32,628 nt of DNA, taken from positions 1 to 32,628 of the forward strand of contig JBOHDX010000097.1 in the NCBI GenBank assembly GCA_050700835.1. Direction: 5' to 3'. Source of the DNA: JBOHDX01 sp050700835. GTDB taxonomy: Bacteria; Actinomycetota; Actinomycetes; Propionibacteriales; Nocardioidaceae. Below the pieces are notes generated by a model. That model was given only the letters and a program-made list of their open reading frames with translations, was not told where the DNA came from and did no database searches. Position 1 is the first letter of the stretch. Each line of letters starts with the position of its first letter. Both the position numbers and the translations under genes were made by a program. This document shows positions 1-6,636 of the stretch, in pieces.

Positions 1-627
1 GTGCGGAGCAGTCTCGTGGGCTCGTCCACGCGTGAGGTGGTCAAGGCGATCGCGTCGCTGCCGCTCCCACCGGCGGCAGCGCCCGCGGACACCCGTCTCA
101 CCAAGGGCCTGACGGCCATGATCGTGATGGAGATGGCCGGGTCAGCTGCCCCCGCCCGGGGGGCCCGCGAGGACGAGGTGTTCCCGTTCCTGCTCAACGA
201 GGCGTTGTTCAGCCCGATCGAGGACGTCCGCATCTATACCTCGATGCTGCTGCGGGCCAGCCCGTACGCCGCGCCCACCGCGACCGCGCTCAGCGAGCTG
301 GTGCGGCGTCCCGACGCGCTGACCAACGCCAGCCTGATGATGTCGGTGATGCCGGTGCTCCGCGTCCTGGGGAGCGACGCCCAGATCCCGATCCTGCAGG
401 ACCTCGTGCTCGACGAGTCGGTCCCGGCGCCGGTGCGTGCCAGGGCGGCGTACTCGCTCGGCCACGTCGGCACCGCCGCCGACGACCCGCCGGCATACTG
501 GGCCACGAACGTTGGCTGGACGAGATCAGGCGCAGCGACACTCCTGCGCCGGTACGCCAAGTCGCCATCTGGTGGGGCAACCTACCCACCGAGACTTTGG
601 CCAGCGCGCGGCTCTGACCGGCCGTGA
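1..627 (+). CDS. HEAT-like repeat protein, 5' partial and probably frameshifted
   Basis: The frame is open at the left edge, so the N-terminus is missing and the GTG at base 1 may be internal. Residues 40-160 are alpha-helical and leucine/alanine rich; PVRARAAYSLGHVG looks like a HEAT-type helical repeat, so a scaffold or binding role is possible, but no specific family is recognised. After about base 480 the frame becomes arginine/proline/serine rich with poor third-position GC. The frame starting near 487 and ending at 615-617 reads as good protein, with VRQVAIWWGN and high GC3. The likely history is one frameshift near 470-495 that replaced the true C-terminus. The gene abuts the degraded island. 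Confidence 0.5.
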   Translation: MRSSLVGSSTREVVKAIASLPLPPAAAPADTRLTKGLTAMIVMEMAGSAAPARGAREDEVFPFLLNEALFSPIEDVRIYTSMLLRASPYAAPTATALSELVRRPDALTNASLMMSVMPVLRVLGSDAQIPILQDLVLDESVPAPVRARAAYSLGHVGTAADDPPAYWATNVGWTRSGAATLLRRYAKSPSGGATYPPRLWPARGSDRP

Positions 628-704
628 CCAGTCAGCGCATGCCGCAAGGACGTCAGGAGGCGCTCATTCTGCGGTGCCGCCCGCTGCCACTAGGGTCGAA
701 GGTC

Positions 705-1256
705 ATGAGCCGGCTTATCCACCTCAACGGACCCCCGGGGATCGGTAAGTCCACTCTGGCAAGGCGGTTCGTCGATGCACATCCGGGTGTGCTCAACTGC
801 GATGTCGACGTGCTGAGAACCCTGATCGGCGGATGGCAAAGTGACTTCGCTCGTGCCGGCGCCCTCATCCGGCCGGCGGCGTTAGCCATGATCGAGGCAT
901 ACCTTCGCAACGGCAACGACGTCGTGTTCCCACAGGTGTTGATGGACCCAGTCGAGTTGGCTCGGTTTGAAGAATCTGCCAGCAACGCGGGGGCACAGTT
1001 CATCGAGCGAATGCTCATGGACACGCCAACCTCATCGGTGGCGCGATTCCACCGGCGGGGACAGTTCGAGTCTGAGGATCCCTGGCACGACCACGTGCGC
1101 ACGATCGTGGCCGCGCAGGGGGGTGACGCGATGCTTGCTCACATGCACGCGGCGCTCGAAGGGGTACTCGTCGAACGGCCAGACGCTGTGGTGGTCAACA
1201 GCAGCGAAGGCGAGATCGACCAGACCTACCGCTCGCTCATCGAGACCCTGAACTGA
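705..1256 (+). CDS. P-loop NTPase / small-molecule kinase-like protein
   Basis: A 183-residue protein starting at the ATG at 705; an in-frame ATG 27 codons earlier is less likely because family similarity begins at the beta strand RLIHLNG. Residues 8-16 form a Walker A loop, GPPGIGKST, followed by a conserved Asp pair in CDVDVL that resembles the substrate-binding part of gluconate or shikimate kinase-like P-loop proteins. FPQVLMD is the Walker B-like strand, and the Arg-rich segment RFHRRGQFES may be the lid. It therefore probably phosphorylates a small molecule or acts as an AAA-like ATPase; the substrate is unknown. It is complete, unlike most genes around it, and is followed closely by the hicA remnant. 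Confidence 0.7.
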   Translation: MSRLIHLNGPPGIGKSTLARRFVDAHPGVLNCDVDVLRTLIGGWQSDFARAGALIRPAALAMIEAYLRNGNDVVFPQVLMDPVELARFEESASNAGAQFIERMLMDTPTSSVARFHRRGQFESEDPWHDHVRTIVAAQGGDAMLAHMHAALEGVLVERPDAVVVNSSEGEIDQTYRSLIETLN

Positions 1257-1265
1257 GCTCATGGC

Positions 1266-1291
1266 GAATGGTACTGCAGGTAGTACCATTC
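1266..1291. promoter_or_regulatory. Inverted repeat, probable HicB operator
   Basis: Two perfect 10-bp arms, GAATGGTACT and AGTACCATTC, are separated by 6 bp and lie 5 bp before the ATG of the hicA remnant. HicB antitoxins with a C-terminal ribbon-helix-helix domain bind inverted repeats at their own promoter, so autoregulation is the natural reading. The operator is intact although the toxin is not. Confidence 0.65.
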
Positions 1292-1295
1292 TGTG

Positions 1296-1465
1296 ATGGC
1301 GTCTCTTGTTGGTCTCGTCGCCGCGATGCGCCGGAGTCAGCAGAACGTCTCCTACACCGAACTTCACAGGGTGTGTGAGCACTACTGCGGGGCGTCGCGG
1401 CAGTCGGGCGCTCATGGGGTTTGCGCCAGGTGCTCAAGGCGATCGACAAGAAGGAGGCCATGTGA
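1296..1465 (+). pseudogene. hicA: hicA toxin remnant with internal deletion
   Basis: From the ATG at 1296 the frame gives MASLVGLVAAMRRSQQNVSY and then a HYCGASRQSG segment, the N-terminal half of an actinobacterial HicA-type mRNA interferase. After about 1412 this frame turns to nonsense. A second frame from about 1421 gives GLRQVLKAIDKKEAM and a stop at 1463-1465, which is the usual HicA C-terminus. The middle (about 25-30 residues, including the segment around the catalytic His and the following beta strands) is missing and the two halves are out of frame, so the toxin is dead. The stop overlaps the hicB start by one base, the normal hicA-hicB arrangement. Family assignment is from remembered HicA sequence patterns. 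Confidence 0.75.
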
Positions 1466-1812
1466 TGCAGACCGACACTCGTCCTGACGTCTCGCACTAC
1501 ACCTACCGCGTCTCATGGTCGGCTGACGACGCCGAGTACGTTGCGACGTGCACCGAGTTCCCGTCGCTGTCGTGGCTCGCGGCATCTCAGCTCGAGGCGC
1601 TGCAAGGGCTCCAAGAGCTCCTCGGGGACGTCGTGGCCGACATGACCGCTGCGGGGGAGCAGGTGCCGGAGCCTTTCGCCGACCGCACCTACTCCGGAAA
1701 GTTCAACCTGCGCGTCGGCGAGAACCTGCACCGAGAGCTTGCGATCCACGCCGCGGAGGACGGCCTCAGCCTGAACCAGTACGTCGTGCGGAAGTTGACC
1801 TCGACGAGCTGA
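1465..1812 (+). CDS. hicB: HicB-type antitoxin (orphan)
   Basis: A 115-residue protein with a strong AAGGAGG ribosome site at 1451-1457, seven bases before the ATG. Residues 10-60 are the HicB partial RNase H-like fold, seen in VSWSADDAEYVATCTEFPSL and LEALQGLQELLGDVVADM. Residues 80-113 form a ribbon-helix-helix DNA-binding domain (GKFNLRVGENLHRELAIHA, then LSLNQYVVRKL). It would normally bind HicA and repress its own promoter, for which an inverted repeat exists at 1266-1291. Its cognate toxin is destroyed, so it may survive as a free repressor or as an antitoxin against related toxins elsewhere; the latter is inference. Confidence 0.85.
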   Translation: MQTDTRPDVSHYTYRVSWSADDAEYVATCTEFPSLSWLAASQLEALQGLQELLGDVVADMTAAGEQVPEPFADRTYSGKFNLRVGENLHRELAIHAAEDGLSLNQYVVRKLTSTS

Positions 1813-1813
1813 C

Positions 1814-2200
1814 GGCGCGGACCGGATTGCGGTGCAGTGGGCCCTCGCACCACCGGTCGACATGTTGGCCGCCGACTACGTGCGCCGCTCCGTCGAGCTC
1901 GCGTATGCCACGGACTGCCTATGGGGCGCAGGGCTTGACCGTTCCAGTCACTGACATGTTGGTCAGCGAACACACAGGGGCGACCTCGGTGTAGGGCGGC
2001 ATGACCCGCGGTCGCGAACGCAACGTCGCTCACTTGGTTGCGGAGTCGGCCGAGGACGCCCGGCAGCAGTGGGTCCACGCCTTCGGCCGCGACCGCGCCG
2101 ACCTCGGCCCGACCCACCGCAGCCCAGCTCGCCGCGGACGCGGTCGACCGTTACGGACCAAGGCCAAGCGGGCCGCCCTGCGGCCACCGGCACCAGCCCG
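1814..2200 (+). pseudogene. MobF-type relaxase/helicase (TraA-like) C-terminal remnant
   Basis: Three frames must be joined to read one protein. From 1814 one frame gives VDMLAADYVRRSVELAYAT; from about 1914 the next gives TAYGAQGLTVPVTDMLVSEH, runs through a TAG at 1992-1994, and continues as GGMTRGRERNVAHLVAE and ARQQWVHAFGRDRADLGPTH; after about 2120 a third frame gives AAQLAADAVDRYGP. This matches the helicase end of MobF relaxases, where a segment like YATTxHxAQGxTVD is followed by YVxMTRGRxxN. The complete gene would exceed 1000 codons, so only the tail remains. It marks a former conjugative plasmid or ICE. Bases 2200-2330 show nothing further that is convincing. Confidence 0.7.
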
Positions 2201-2337
2201 TCGCCGCGAGCACGGCCACGGTTACCGTCCACCTGCGCGGGCGCCGAGGCCACGCATTGGTCGGTGACGAGCGTCCCGGGATCGTCGGTGCGACGTGTCA
2301 CACTTGACATCGATCGACCACTAGTAGGGAGGCTGCT

Positions 2338-2531
2338 ATGACCAGCGACCGCAGTCTGAGCTGCCACCCGAATGGGTCAGCGACAAGGTCGACCTCGACT
2401 TGCTATTCAAGGACGCCAAGCCCATCGGCGACGGCTCCGACTGGGCGTGCCCCGCCCTCTTCGAGTCCGAGAAGGAGCAGGCGGAGTTCCTTGCTTGGTA
2501 TCGCGTCGAGCGCCAGAACGAGCTCGCCTGA
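2338..2531 (+). pseudogene. Antitoxin-like gene upstream of vapC, frameshifted near its start
   Basis: A clear ribosome site, GGGAGG at 2327-2332, precedes the ATG at 2338. The ATG frame encodes only about four sensible residues before becoming low-complexity. The next frame, which has no start codon and is closed upstream by TAG TAG, reads ELPPEWVSDKVDLDLLFKDA then GDGSDWACPALFESEKEQ and ends ERQNELA at 2529-2531. A one-base deletion around 2348-2356 explains this. The 60-residue acidic product lies 3 bp before a PIN-domain toxin gene, so it is best read as its antitoxin, though no DNA-binding family is recognisable. Confidence 0.6.
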
Positions 2532-2534
2532 GCC

Positions 2535-2968
2535 GTGAGGATCGTGCTCGACACCGACGTGGCGTCGGGTCTGATCAAACGCACTCTGGCACCAGCGATG
2601 CTCGCCACGATTGCGCCGCATGAGGCCGCTTTGTCGTTCGTCAAGGTCGGCGAGCTCGCCCGATGGATTCACGCCCGCGACCTCGGTCAGCGGCGCCGCC
2701 TGGAGGTCGCGTCGTTCCTCGCGACCGCCGGGAGGTCGCGTCGTTCCTCGCGACGCGCCCCATGATCCCGGGCGGTCGCGACGTCGCAGCGAAGTGGGGC
2801 GAGATCGTCGCCTATGCCGTCAAGCGCGGTCGACCGCGCCCGTTCAACGACTCCTGGATCGCGGCCAGCTGCCTCACCTACGACCTGTCGTTGGCGACGC
2901 TCAATGTCACCGACTTCGAGGACTTCGCGGAGTACGAGGGCCTCCGTTTGATGGTTCATCCCCGATGA
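2535..2968 (+). pseudogene. vapC: VapC-type PIN-domain toxin disrupted by a short duplication
   Basis: The GTG at 2535 starts VRIVLDTDVASGLIKR, a PIN-domain N-terminus with the first acidic residue in LDTD, followed by SFVKVGELARW carrying the conserved Glu. At 2702-2754 a 24-bp segment occurs twice, offset by 29 bp, which shifts the frame and stops it at 2763-2765. In the next frame the protein resumes as MIPGGRDVAAKWGEIVAYAV, then NDSWIAASCLTYDLSLATLN and VTDFEDF, the typical PIN C-terminus with its Asp residues. Removing 29 bp restores one continuous frame of about 134 codons. VapC enzymes are ribonucleases acting on tRNA or rRNA; this one should be inactive. Confidence 0.8.
2702..2754. 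repeat. 24-bp direct duplication inside vapC
   Basis: Bases 2702-2725 and 2731-2754 are identical, with CGCCG between them. The 29-bp offset is not a multiple of three, so the duplication itself breaks the vapC frame. Confidence 0.9.
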
Positions 2969-3204
2969 ACGTGTAGCGAGCGTCGGCTGGGCGAGGGTGC
3001 CTACCTGTCCGGCGGCATGTTCCCGCCCACGTGCGGGCTTCGCCTGCCGGCGACCCGACTGCCCTCTGTAGCCTCGACGAACTCGGCCCAGAGGTCACCG
3101 GCCAGCGTCTCGGTCCACCGTCGGGCGGTCTTGGTCTGTCGGGTGGTCGAGCCAGATGGATCGGATGGGCGGTGGCGTCGTCGCTGCGGCTGCGAGGCGA
3201 TGCT

Positions 3205-3384
3205 CTAACAGACTGGGGTGGGCAGCACTGACGGGTCGCTCTCGTTGAGGATCTGCAGGCACAACTGGATGCAGTCCTCGCAAATGCCGACTGCTGGACC
3301 TGCGATTATTCTGCGTCCGACGAAGCCAGCCCTGCCGCAGAACGAACAGGTCGCGGCGCTGGCGGGGGCGGACTCCTGGGTCAT
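3205..3384 (-). CDS. Small ClpX-type C4 zinc-finger protein
   Basis: A 59-residue protein read from the ATG at 3384-3382 to TAG at 3207-3205. It contains CSFCGRAGFVGRRIIAGP followed by ICEDCIQLC: cysteines 13, 16, 35 and 38 have the spacing C-x2-C-x18-C-x2-C, the same as the N-terminal zinc-binding domain of ClpX. In ClpX this domain dimerises and binds adaptors and substrates. Here no AAA+ domain follows, so the protein is a stand-alone zinc finger, possibly an adaptor or a decoy for ClpX; this role is inference. It lies in the degraded island yet has no damage. The same frame continues without a stop from after the TAG to 3001 but lacks a start. Confidence 0.7.
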   Translation of the reverse strand: MTQESAPASAATCSFCGRAGFVGRRIIAGPAVGICEDCIQLCLQILNESDPSVLPTPVC

Positions 3385-3410
3385 GCTTCGAAACTAGCGC
3401 AGGGCTTGCC

Positions 3411-3530
3411 ACTCCACTTCACCTCCGCGGCTCAGCTCTCGGGTTCCGCAACCTGACCAACTACGTCGCCAGATCCCTACTCGAGACCGGCGGATTCAGA
3501 CCTCAACCCCACCCCCGATTGTGAAGAGCT
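3411..3530 (+). mobile_element. ISL3-family transposase, 3' end remnant
   Basis: One frame reads HLRGSALGFRNLTNYVARS, then LLETGGFRPQPHPRL, with a stop at 3522-3524. This is the characteristic C-terminus of actinobacterial ISL3-family transposases (GFRN.TNY..RSLL). The catalytic DDE region is absent, so only the last 35-40 codons remain. The segment GATTGTGAAGAGCT at 3517-3530 resembles the right terminal inverted repeat of such elements, which often end in GAAGAGCC-like sequence; no matching left end was found. Confidence 0.65.
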
Positions 3531-3537
3531 CTTTTGG

Positions 3538-3696
3538 TCACGCCTTAGGGCCGTACTCCGGGCGCTCTCGCGGACCACGACCGGCAACGGTGACCCCGGG
3601 CTGCCATGCCTTCCGGATGACCGCCGGCACCGTCAGATCCTCCCAGAGGTCGACGAGTAAGGCGCCGTCGATCCAGTCGACGCCACCCCACGATCT
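3538..3696 (-). pseudogene. Unidentified gene fragment (C-terminal about 50 codons)
   Basis: A minus-strand frame ending at 3540-3538 reads VDWIDGALLVDLWEDLTVPA, then VIRKAWQPGVTVAGRGPRER, with strong third-position GC and natural composition. It has no start codon and is closed upstream by a TAG near 3709, exactly where the plus-strand integrase remnant begins. It therefore looks like the tail of a gene cut off by a recombination junction. I do not recognise the family. Confidence 0.4.
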
Positions 3697-3921
3697 GCGG
3701 CCCTACTTCGCCTCGGCGCAGATCCAGGCGGTCAGTGGATCAAGGTGCTCCAGGTCCCGCTCGGCCACACGTCTGCGGTCGAGACCTGGGACACCTACGG
3801 GCACCTGATGGGCGACGAGGACACCGGCAGCCGAGCCATCGTCGACGCCCTGCTCGGCCATGGTCGGCAACGGACGGCAGCGTCCTTGAGTGAAAATCGT
3901 GGGCACATACGGGCACAGTAG
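3677..3921 (+). pseudogene. Tyrosine recombinase (phage-type integrase), 3' fragment with frameshift
   Basis: One frame reads TPPHDLRPYFASAQIQA, which matches the HxLR box of tyrosine recombinases (usually HDLRHYFAS). After about 3731 the next frame continues WIKVLQVPLGHTSAVETWDT and YGHLM, carrying the conserved LGH and the nucleophilic Tyr, and ends at 3919-3921. A single-base loss near 3730 separates the halves, and the N-terminal and first catalytic parts are absent. It probably mobilised the island formerly and is now inactive. No tRNA gene lies next to it. Confidence 0.8.
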
Positions 3922-4009
3922 ACGCAGTCTGAACGTAAACCCGCAGGTCAGATGGGGTAAGGCAGAGAGGCTGGTCTGTCGACCGGGCATTGACCAAGTC
4001 GGTGCGGGC

Positions 4010-5389
4010 CTACAGCTGTGCCAGCGCCCTGGTGAGTACGTCGCGAAGGATCTGCTCGATCTCGTCGAAGTGCTGCTGGGTGCAGATCAGCGGCGGCGAC
4101 AGCTGGATGACCGGGTCGCCACGGTCGTCGGCCCGGCAGTACAAGCCGGACTCGAACAACGCCTTCGACAAGAAGCCGCGCAGCAGCCGCTCGGACTCGT
4201 CGTCGTCGAACGTCTCCTTGGTCGCCTTGTCCTTGACCAGCTCGATGCCGTAGAAGAAGCCGTCGCCGCGGACATCACCGACGATCGGCAGGTCGCGCAG
4301 CTTCTCCAGCGTCGTGCGGAAGGCACCCTCACTGTCGAGGACGTGCTCGTTGAGCTGCTCGCGCTCGAAGATGTCGAGGTTGGCCATCGCGACCGCCGTC
4401 GAGACGGGGTGGCCGCCGAACGTGTAGCCGTGGGCGAACATCTCAGTGCCGTGCTTGAACGGCTCGAACAATCGCTCGGTGGCGATCATGGCGCCGAGAG
4501 GGGAGTAGCCAGACGTCAGGCCCTTGGCGCAGGTGATGATGTCCGGCTGGTAGCCGTAGCGCTGCGCGCCGAACATGTGCCCAAGCCGGCCGAAGGCACA
4601 GATCACCTCGTCGGACACCAGCAGGACGTCGTACTCGTCGCAGATCTCCCGAACCCGCTGGAAGTAGCCGGGCGGCGGCGGGAAGCAGCCGCCGGAGTTC
4701 TGCACCGGCTCCAAGAAGACGGCGGCGACGGTGTCCGGACCCTCGAACTCGATGGCCTCGGCGATCCGGTTGGCGGCCCATTGGCCGAACGCCTCCAGGT
4801 CGTCGGCGTGCTCGGTCGCCCGGTAGAAGTTGGTGTTGGGCACCCGGAAGGTGCTCGGCACCAGCGGCTCGAACGGGGCCTTCATGTCGGGCAGGCCGGT
4901 GATCGAGAGGGCGCCCTGCGGCGTTCCGTGGTAGGCGATCGCGCGACTGATCACCTTGTGCTTGGTGGGCTTGCCGGTGAGCTTGAAGTACTGCTTGGCC
5001 AGCTTCCACGCCGACTCGACCGCCTCGCCGCCACCGGTGGTGAAGAAGACCCGGTTGAGGTCGCCCGGGGCATAGCCGGCCACCCGCTCCGCGAGCTGCA
5101 TGGCGGTCGGGTGGGCGTACGACCAGAGCGGGAAGAAGGCCAGCTCCGAGGCCTGCTTGGCCGCTGCCTCGGCGAGCTCGGTGCGACCGTGTCCGGCCTG
5201 CACGACGAACAGGCCGGACAGCCCGTCGAGGTAGCGCTTGCCGTTGGCGTCATAGATGTACGGCCCGTCGCCGCGCACGATCGTGGGTACGTCTGCGCTC
5301 TCGTAGCTGGAATGGCGGGTGAAGTGCATCCACAGGTGGTCCTTGGCAGAGCGCTGCAGGGCGGAGAAGTCCGCACTCTCGGCGGTCAT
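4010..5389 (-). CDS. Class III aminotransferase, putrescine/diamine-pyruvate type
   Basis: A 459-residue PLP-dependent enzyme. From the alternative ATG at 5395 it has 461 residues, but the GAGG site at 5400-5397 is optimally spaced only for the ATG at 5389. Conserved features are TTGGGEAVESAWKLA for phosphate binding, AYHG, LVSDEVICAFGR carrying the cofactor Asp, and the Schiff-base Lys in TCAKGLTSGYSPLGA (about residue 289). The SpuC-like pattern and its neighbours (agmatinase, aminobutyraldehyde dehydrogenase, Pot importer) point to transamination of putrescine to 4-aminobutyraldehyde with pyruvate as acceptor. Beta-alanine or another omega-amino substrate cannot be excluded. It is transcribed divergently from the agmatinase, with two copies of the shared palindrome between them. 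Confidence 0.85.
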   Translation of the reverse strand: MTAESADFSALQRSAKDHLWMHFTRHSSYESADVPTIVRGDGPYIYDANGKRYLDGLSGLFVVQAGHGRTELAEAAAKQASELAFFPLWSYAHPTAMQLAERVAGYAPGDLNRVFFTTGGGEAVESAWKLAKQYFKLTGKPTKHKVISRAIAYHGTPQGALSITGLPDMKAPFEPLVPSTFRVPNTNFYRATEHADDLEAFGQWAANRIAEAIEFEGPDTVAAVFLEPVQNSGGCFPPPPGYFQRVREICDEYDVLLVSDEVICAFGRLGHMFGAQRYGYQPDIITCAKGLTSGYSPLGAMIATERLFEPFKHGTEMFAHGYTFGGHPVSTAVAMANLDIFEREQLNEHVLDSEGAFRTTLEKLRDLPIVGDVRGDGFFYGIELVKDKATKETFDDDESERLLRGFLSKALFESGLYCRADDRGDPVIQLSPPLICTQQHFDEIEQILRDVLTRALAQL

Positions 5390-5462
5390 GTGCATACCTC
5401 GTGCATCTCGTGGGCTGGGGCGTTGATCTTGCGATCAGTCTCGCCGACGACGTACCAATAAG

Positions 5463-5479
5463 GCAAGCGATTCCGTTGC
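5463..5479. promoter_or_regulatory. Shared palindromic operator, copy 1
   Basis: GCAAGCGATTCCGTTGC, an imperfect palindrome. It lies 74 bp upstream of the aminotransferase start and downstream of its probable promoter, a position suited to repression. Confidence 0.5.
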
Positions 5480-5524
5480 GGGTGTCGGGTCATACCAGCG
5501 TATCCAAGCCAGAGCGGCAGCTGT

Positions 5525-5541
5525 GCAACGGATTCCGTTGG
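5525..5541. promoter_or_regulatory. Shared palindromic operator, copy 2 (best match)
   Basis: GCAACGGATTCCGTTGG contains a perfect 7-1-7 palindrome (CAACGGA T TCCGTTG). On the minus strand it overlaps a possible -35 element TTGCAC, with a GATACG-like -10 18 bp further on, for the aminotransferase. The 14 bases 5520-5533 recur exactly, in inverse orientation, in front of gabT. Confidence 0.6.
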
Positions 5542-5633
5542 CTTGACGCGCCGCAGAGTCGCCCGCCGGTCGCCAAACCATGCCGGTTAGAGTGCCACCT
5601 GATCGCGTCGTCGGCGGACGGGAAACAGTGGCC

Positions 5634-6635
5634 ATGAGCAGGTACGGCGCGCAGTACGGACCGGACCTCACCTTCCTGGGCGTACCCGGGTGCGACCTCG
5701 CGGAGCCGGGCACCTTCGCCGACGCCGACGCGGTGATCGTCGGCGCACCGTTCGACGGCGGCACCTCGCACCGTCCCGGCACCCGATTCGGCCCGATGGC
5801 GATCCGGCAGGCGTGCTACCTGCCGCAGGACGGATCCCGCCCGCATCTCGCTCTGAGGGTCGACGCGTTGCGTGACCTCGTGGTCTATGACGCCGGCGAC
5901 GTCGAGATGTTCTCCGGGGACGCGGTGCGCTCCATCGCCGACCTGGAGGCGGCCGTGACGGCGGTGTCGTCGTCCGGCGCCGTGCCGGTGGTCCTCGGCG
6001 GTGACCACACGATTGCGCTGCCCGACGCCACCGGGGTGGCGAGACACCTCGGCTTCGGCAGGGTGTCGATGATCCACTTCGATGCGCACGCCGACACCGG
6101 CGACATCGAGTTCGGCTCCCTGGTCGGGCATGGACAACCGATGCGGCGGCTGATCGAGTCGGGAGCCTTGCGCGGGGACCGTTTCCTGCAGATCGGGTTG
6201 CGCGGCTACTGGCCCGGCCCGGAGACCCTGTCGTGGATGGCAGCGCAGGGGATGCGGTCCTACGAGATGACCGAGATTTCCGCTCGCGGCCTGGAGGACT
6301 GCCTCACCGAGGCCTTCGCGATCGCGACCGACGACTGCGACGGGGTCTTCCTGTCCGTCGACATCGACGTCTGCGACCCGGGCCACGCGCCCGGCACCGG
6401 CACTCCCGAGCCGGGTGGCTTCTCCGCCCGGCAGCTGCTCGACTCGGTCCGCCGGGTCTGCCTGGAGCTGCCCGTGGTCGGTGTCGACGTCGTCGAGGTG
6501 TCGCCGCCCTACGACCACGCCGAGATCACGGCGTACCTCGCGAACCGCGTGGTGCTCGAGGCGCTGTCGGCGATGGCCGCCCGACGCCGTGGCATCTCCC
6601 ACGACCCGGCCGGCCCGCTGCTGCAGGGCCGCTGA
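5634..6635 (+). CDS. speB: Agmatinase-family ureohydrolase
   Basis: A 333-residue arginase-fold enzyme starting at the ATG at 5634; an in-frame GTG at 5628 is the alternative, and a TAGAGT -10-like box lies at 5588-5593. All six binuclear-manganese ligands are present: His125 in GGDHT, Asp150, His152 and Asp154 in HFDAHAD, and Asp243 and Asp245 in SVDIDVCDPGHAPGTG. It hydrolyses a guanidino group to urea. The putrescine-catabolic neighbours favour agmatine to putrescine, but 4-guanidinobutyrate to GABA is a realistic alternative because the two specificities are hard to separate from sequence. One base separates its stop from the amidohydrolase start, so they form an operon. Confidence 0.8.
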   Translation: MSRYGAQYGPDLTFLGVPGCDLAEPGTFADADAVIVGAPFDGGTSHRPGTRFGPMAIRQACYLPQDGSRPHLALRVDALRDLVVYDAGDVEMFSGDAVRSIADLEAAVTAVSSSGAVPVVLGGDHTIALPDATGVARHLGFGRVSMIHFDAHADTGDIEFGSLVGHGQPMRRLIESGALRGDRFLQIGLRGYWPGPETLSWMAAQGMRSYEMTEISARGLEDCLTEAFAIATDDCDGVFLSVDIDVCDPGHAPGTGTPEPGGFSARQLLDSVRRVCLELPVVGVDVVEVSPPYDHAEITAYLANRVVLEALSAMAARRRGISHDPAGPLLQGR

Positions 6636-6636
6636 C

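Noticed and set aside
2301..2337. Sigma-70-like promoter TTGACA before the antitoxin remnant
   Set aside because: TTGACA at 2304-2309 has no -10 element at proper spacing before the ribosome site.
3001..3204. Minus-strand frame continuing after the zinc-finger gene (contains ARRWTETLAGDLWAEFVEA)
   Set aside because: It has no start codon, follows an in-frame TAG and matches no family I know; it could be a gene remnant but cannot be supported.
3922..4009. tRNA gene or att site next to the integrase remnant
   Set aside because: No cloverleaf or CCA-end-like sequence is visible, and no matching direct repeat at the other end was found.
3890..5461. Long plus-strand open frame opposite the aminotransferase
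   Set aside because: Composition and motifs support only the minus-strand enzyme.
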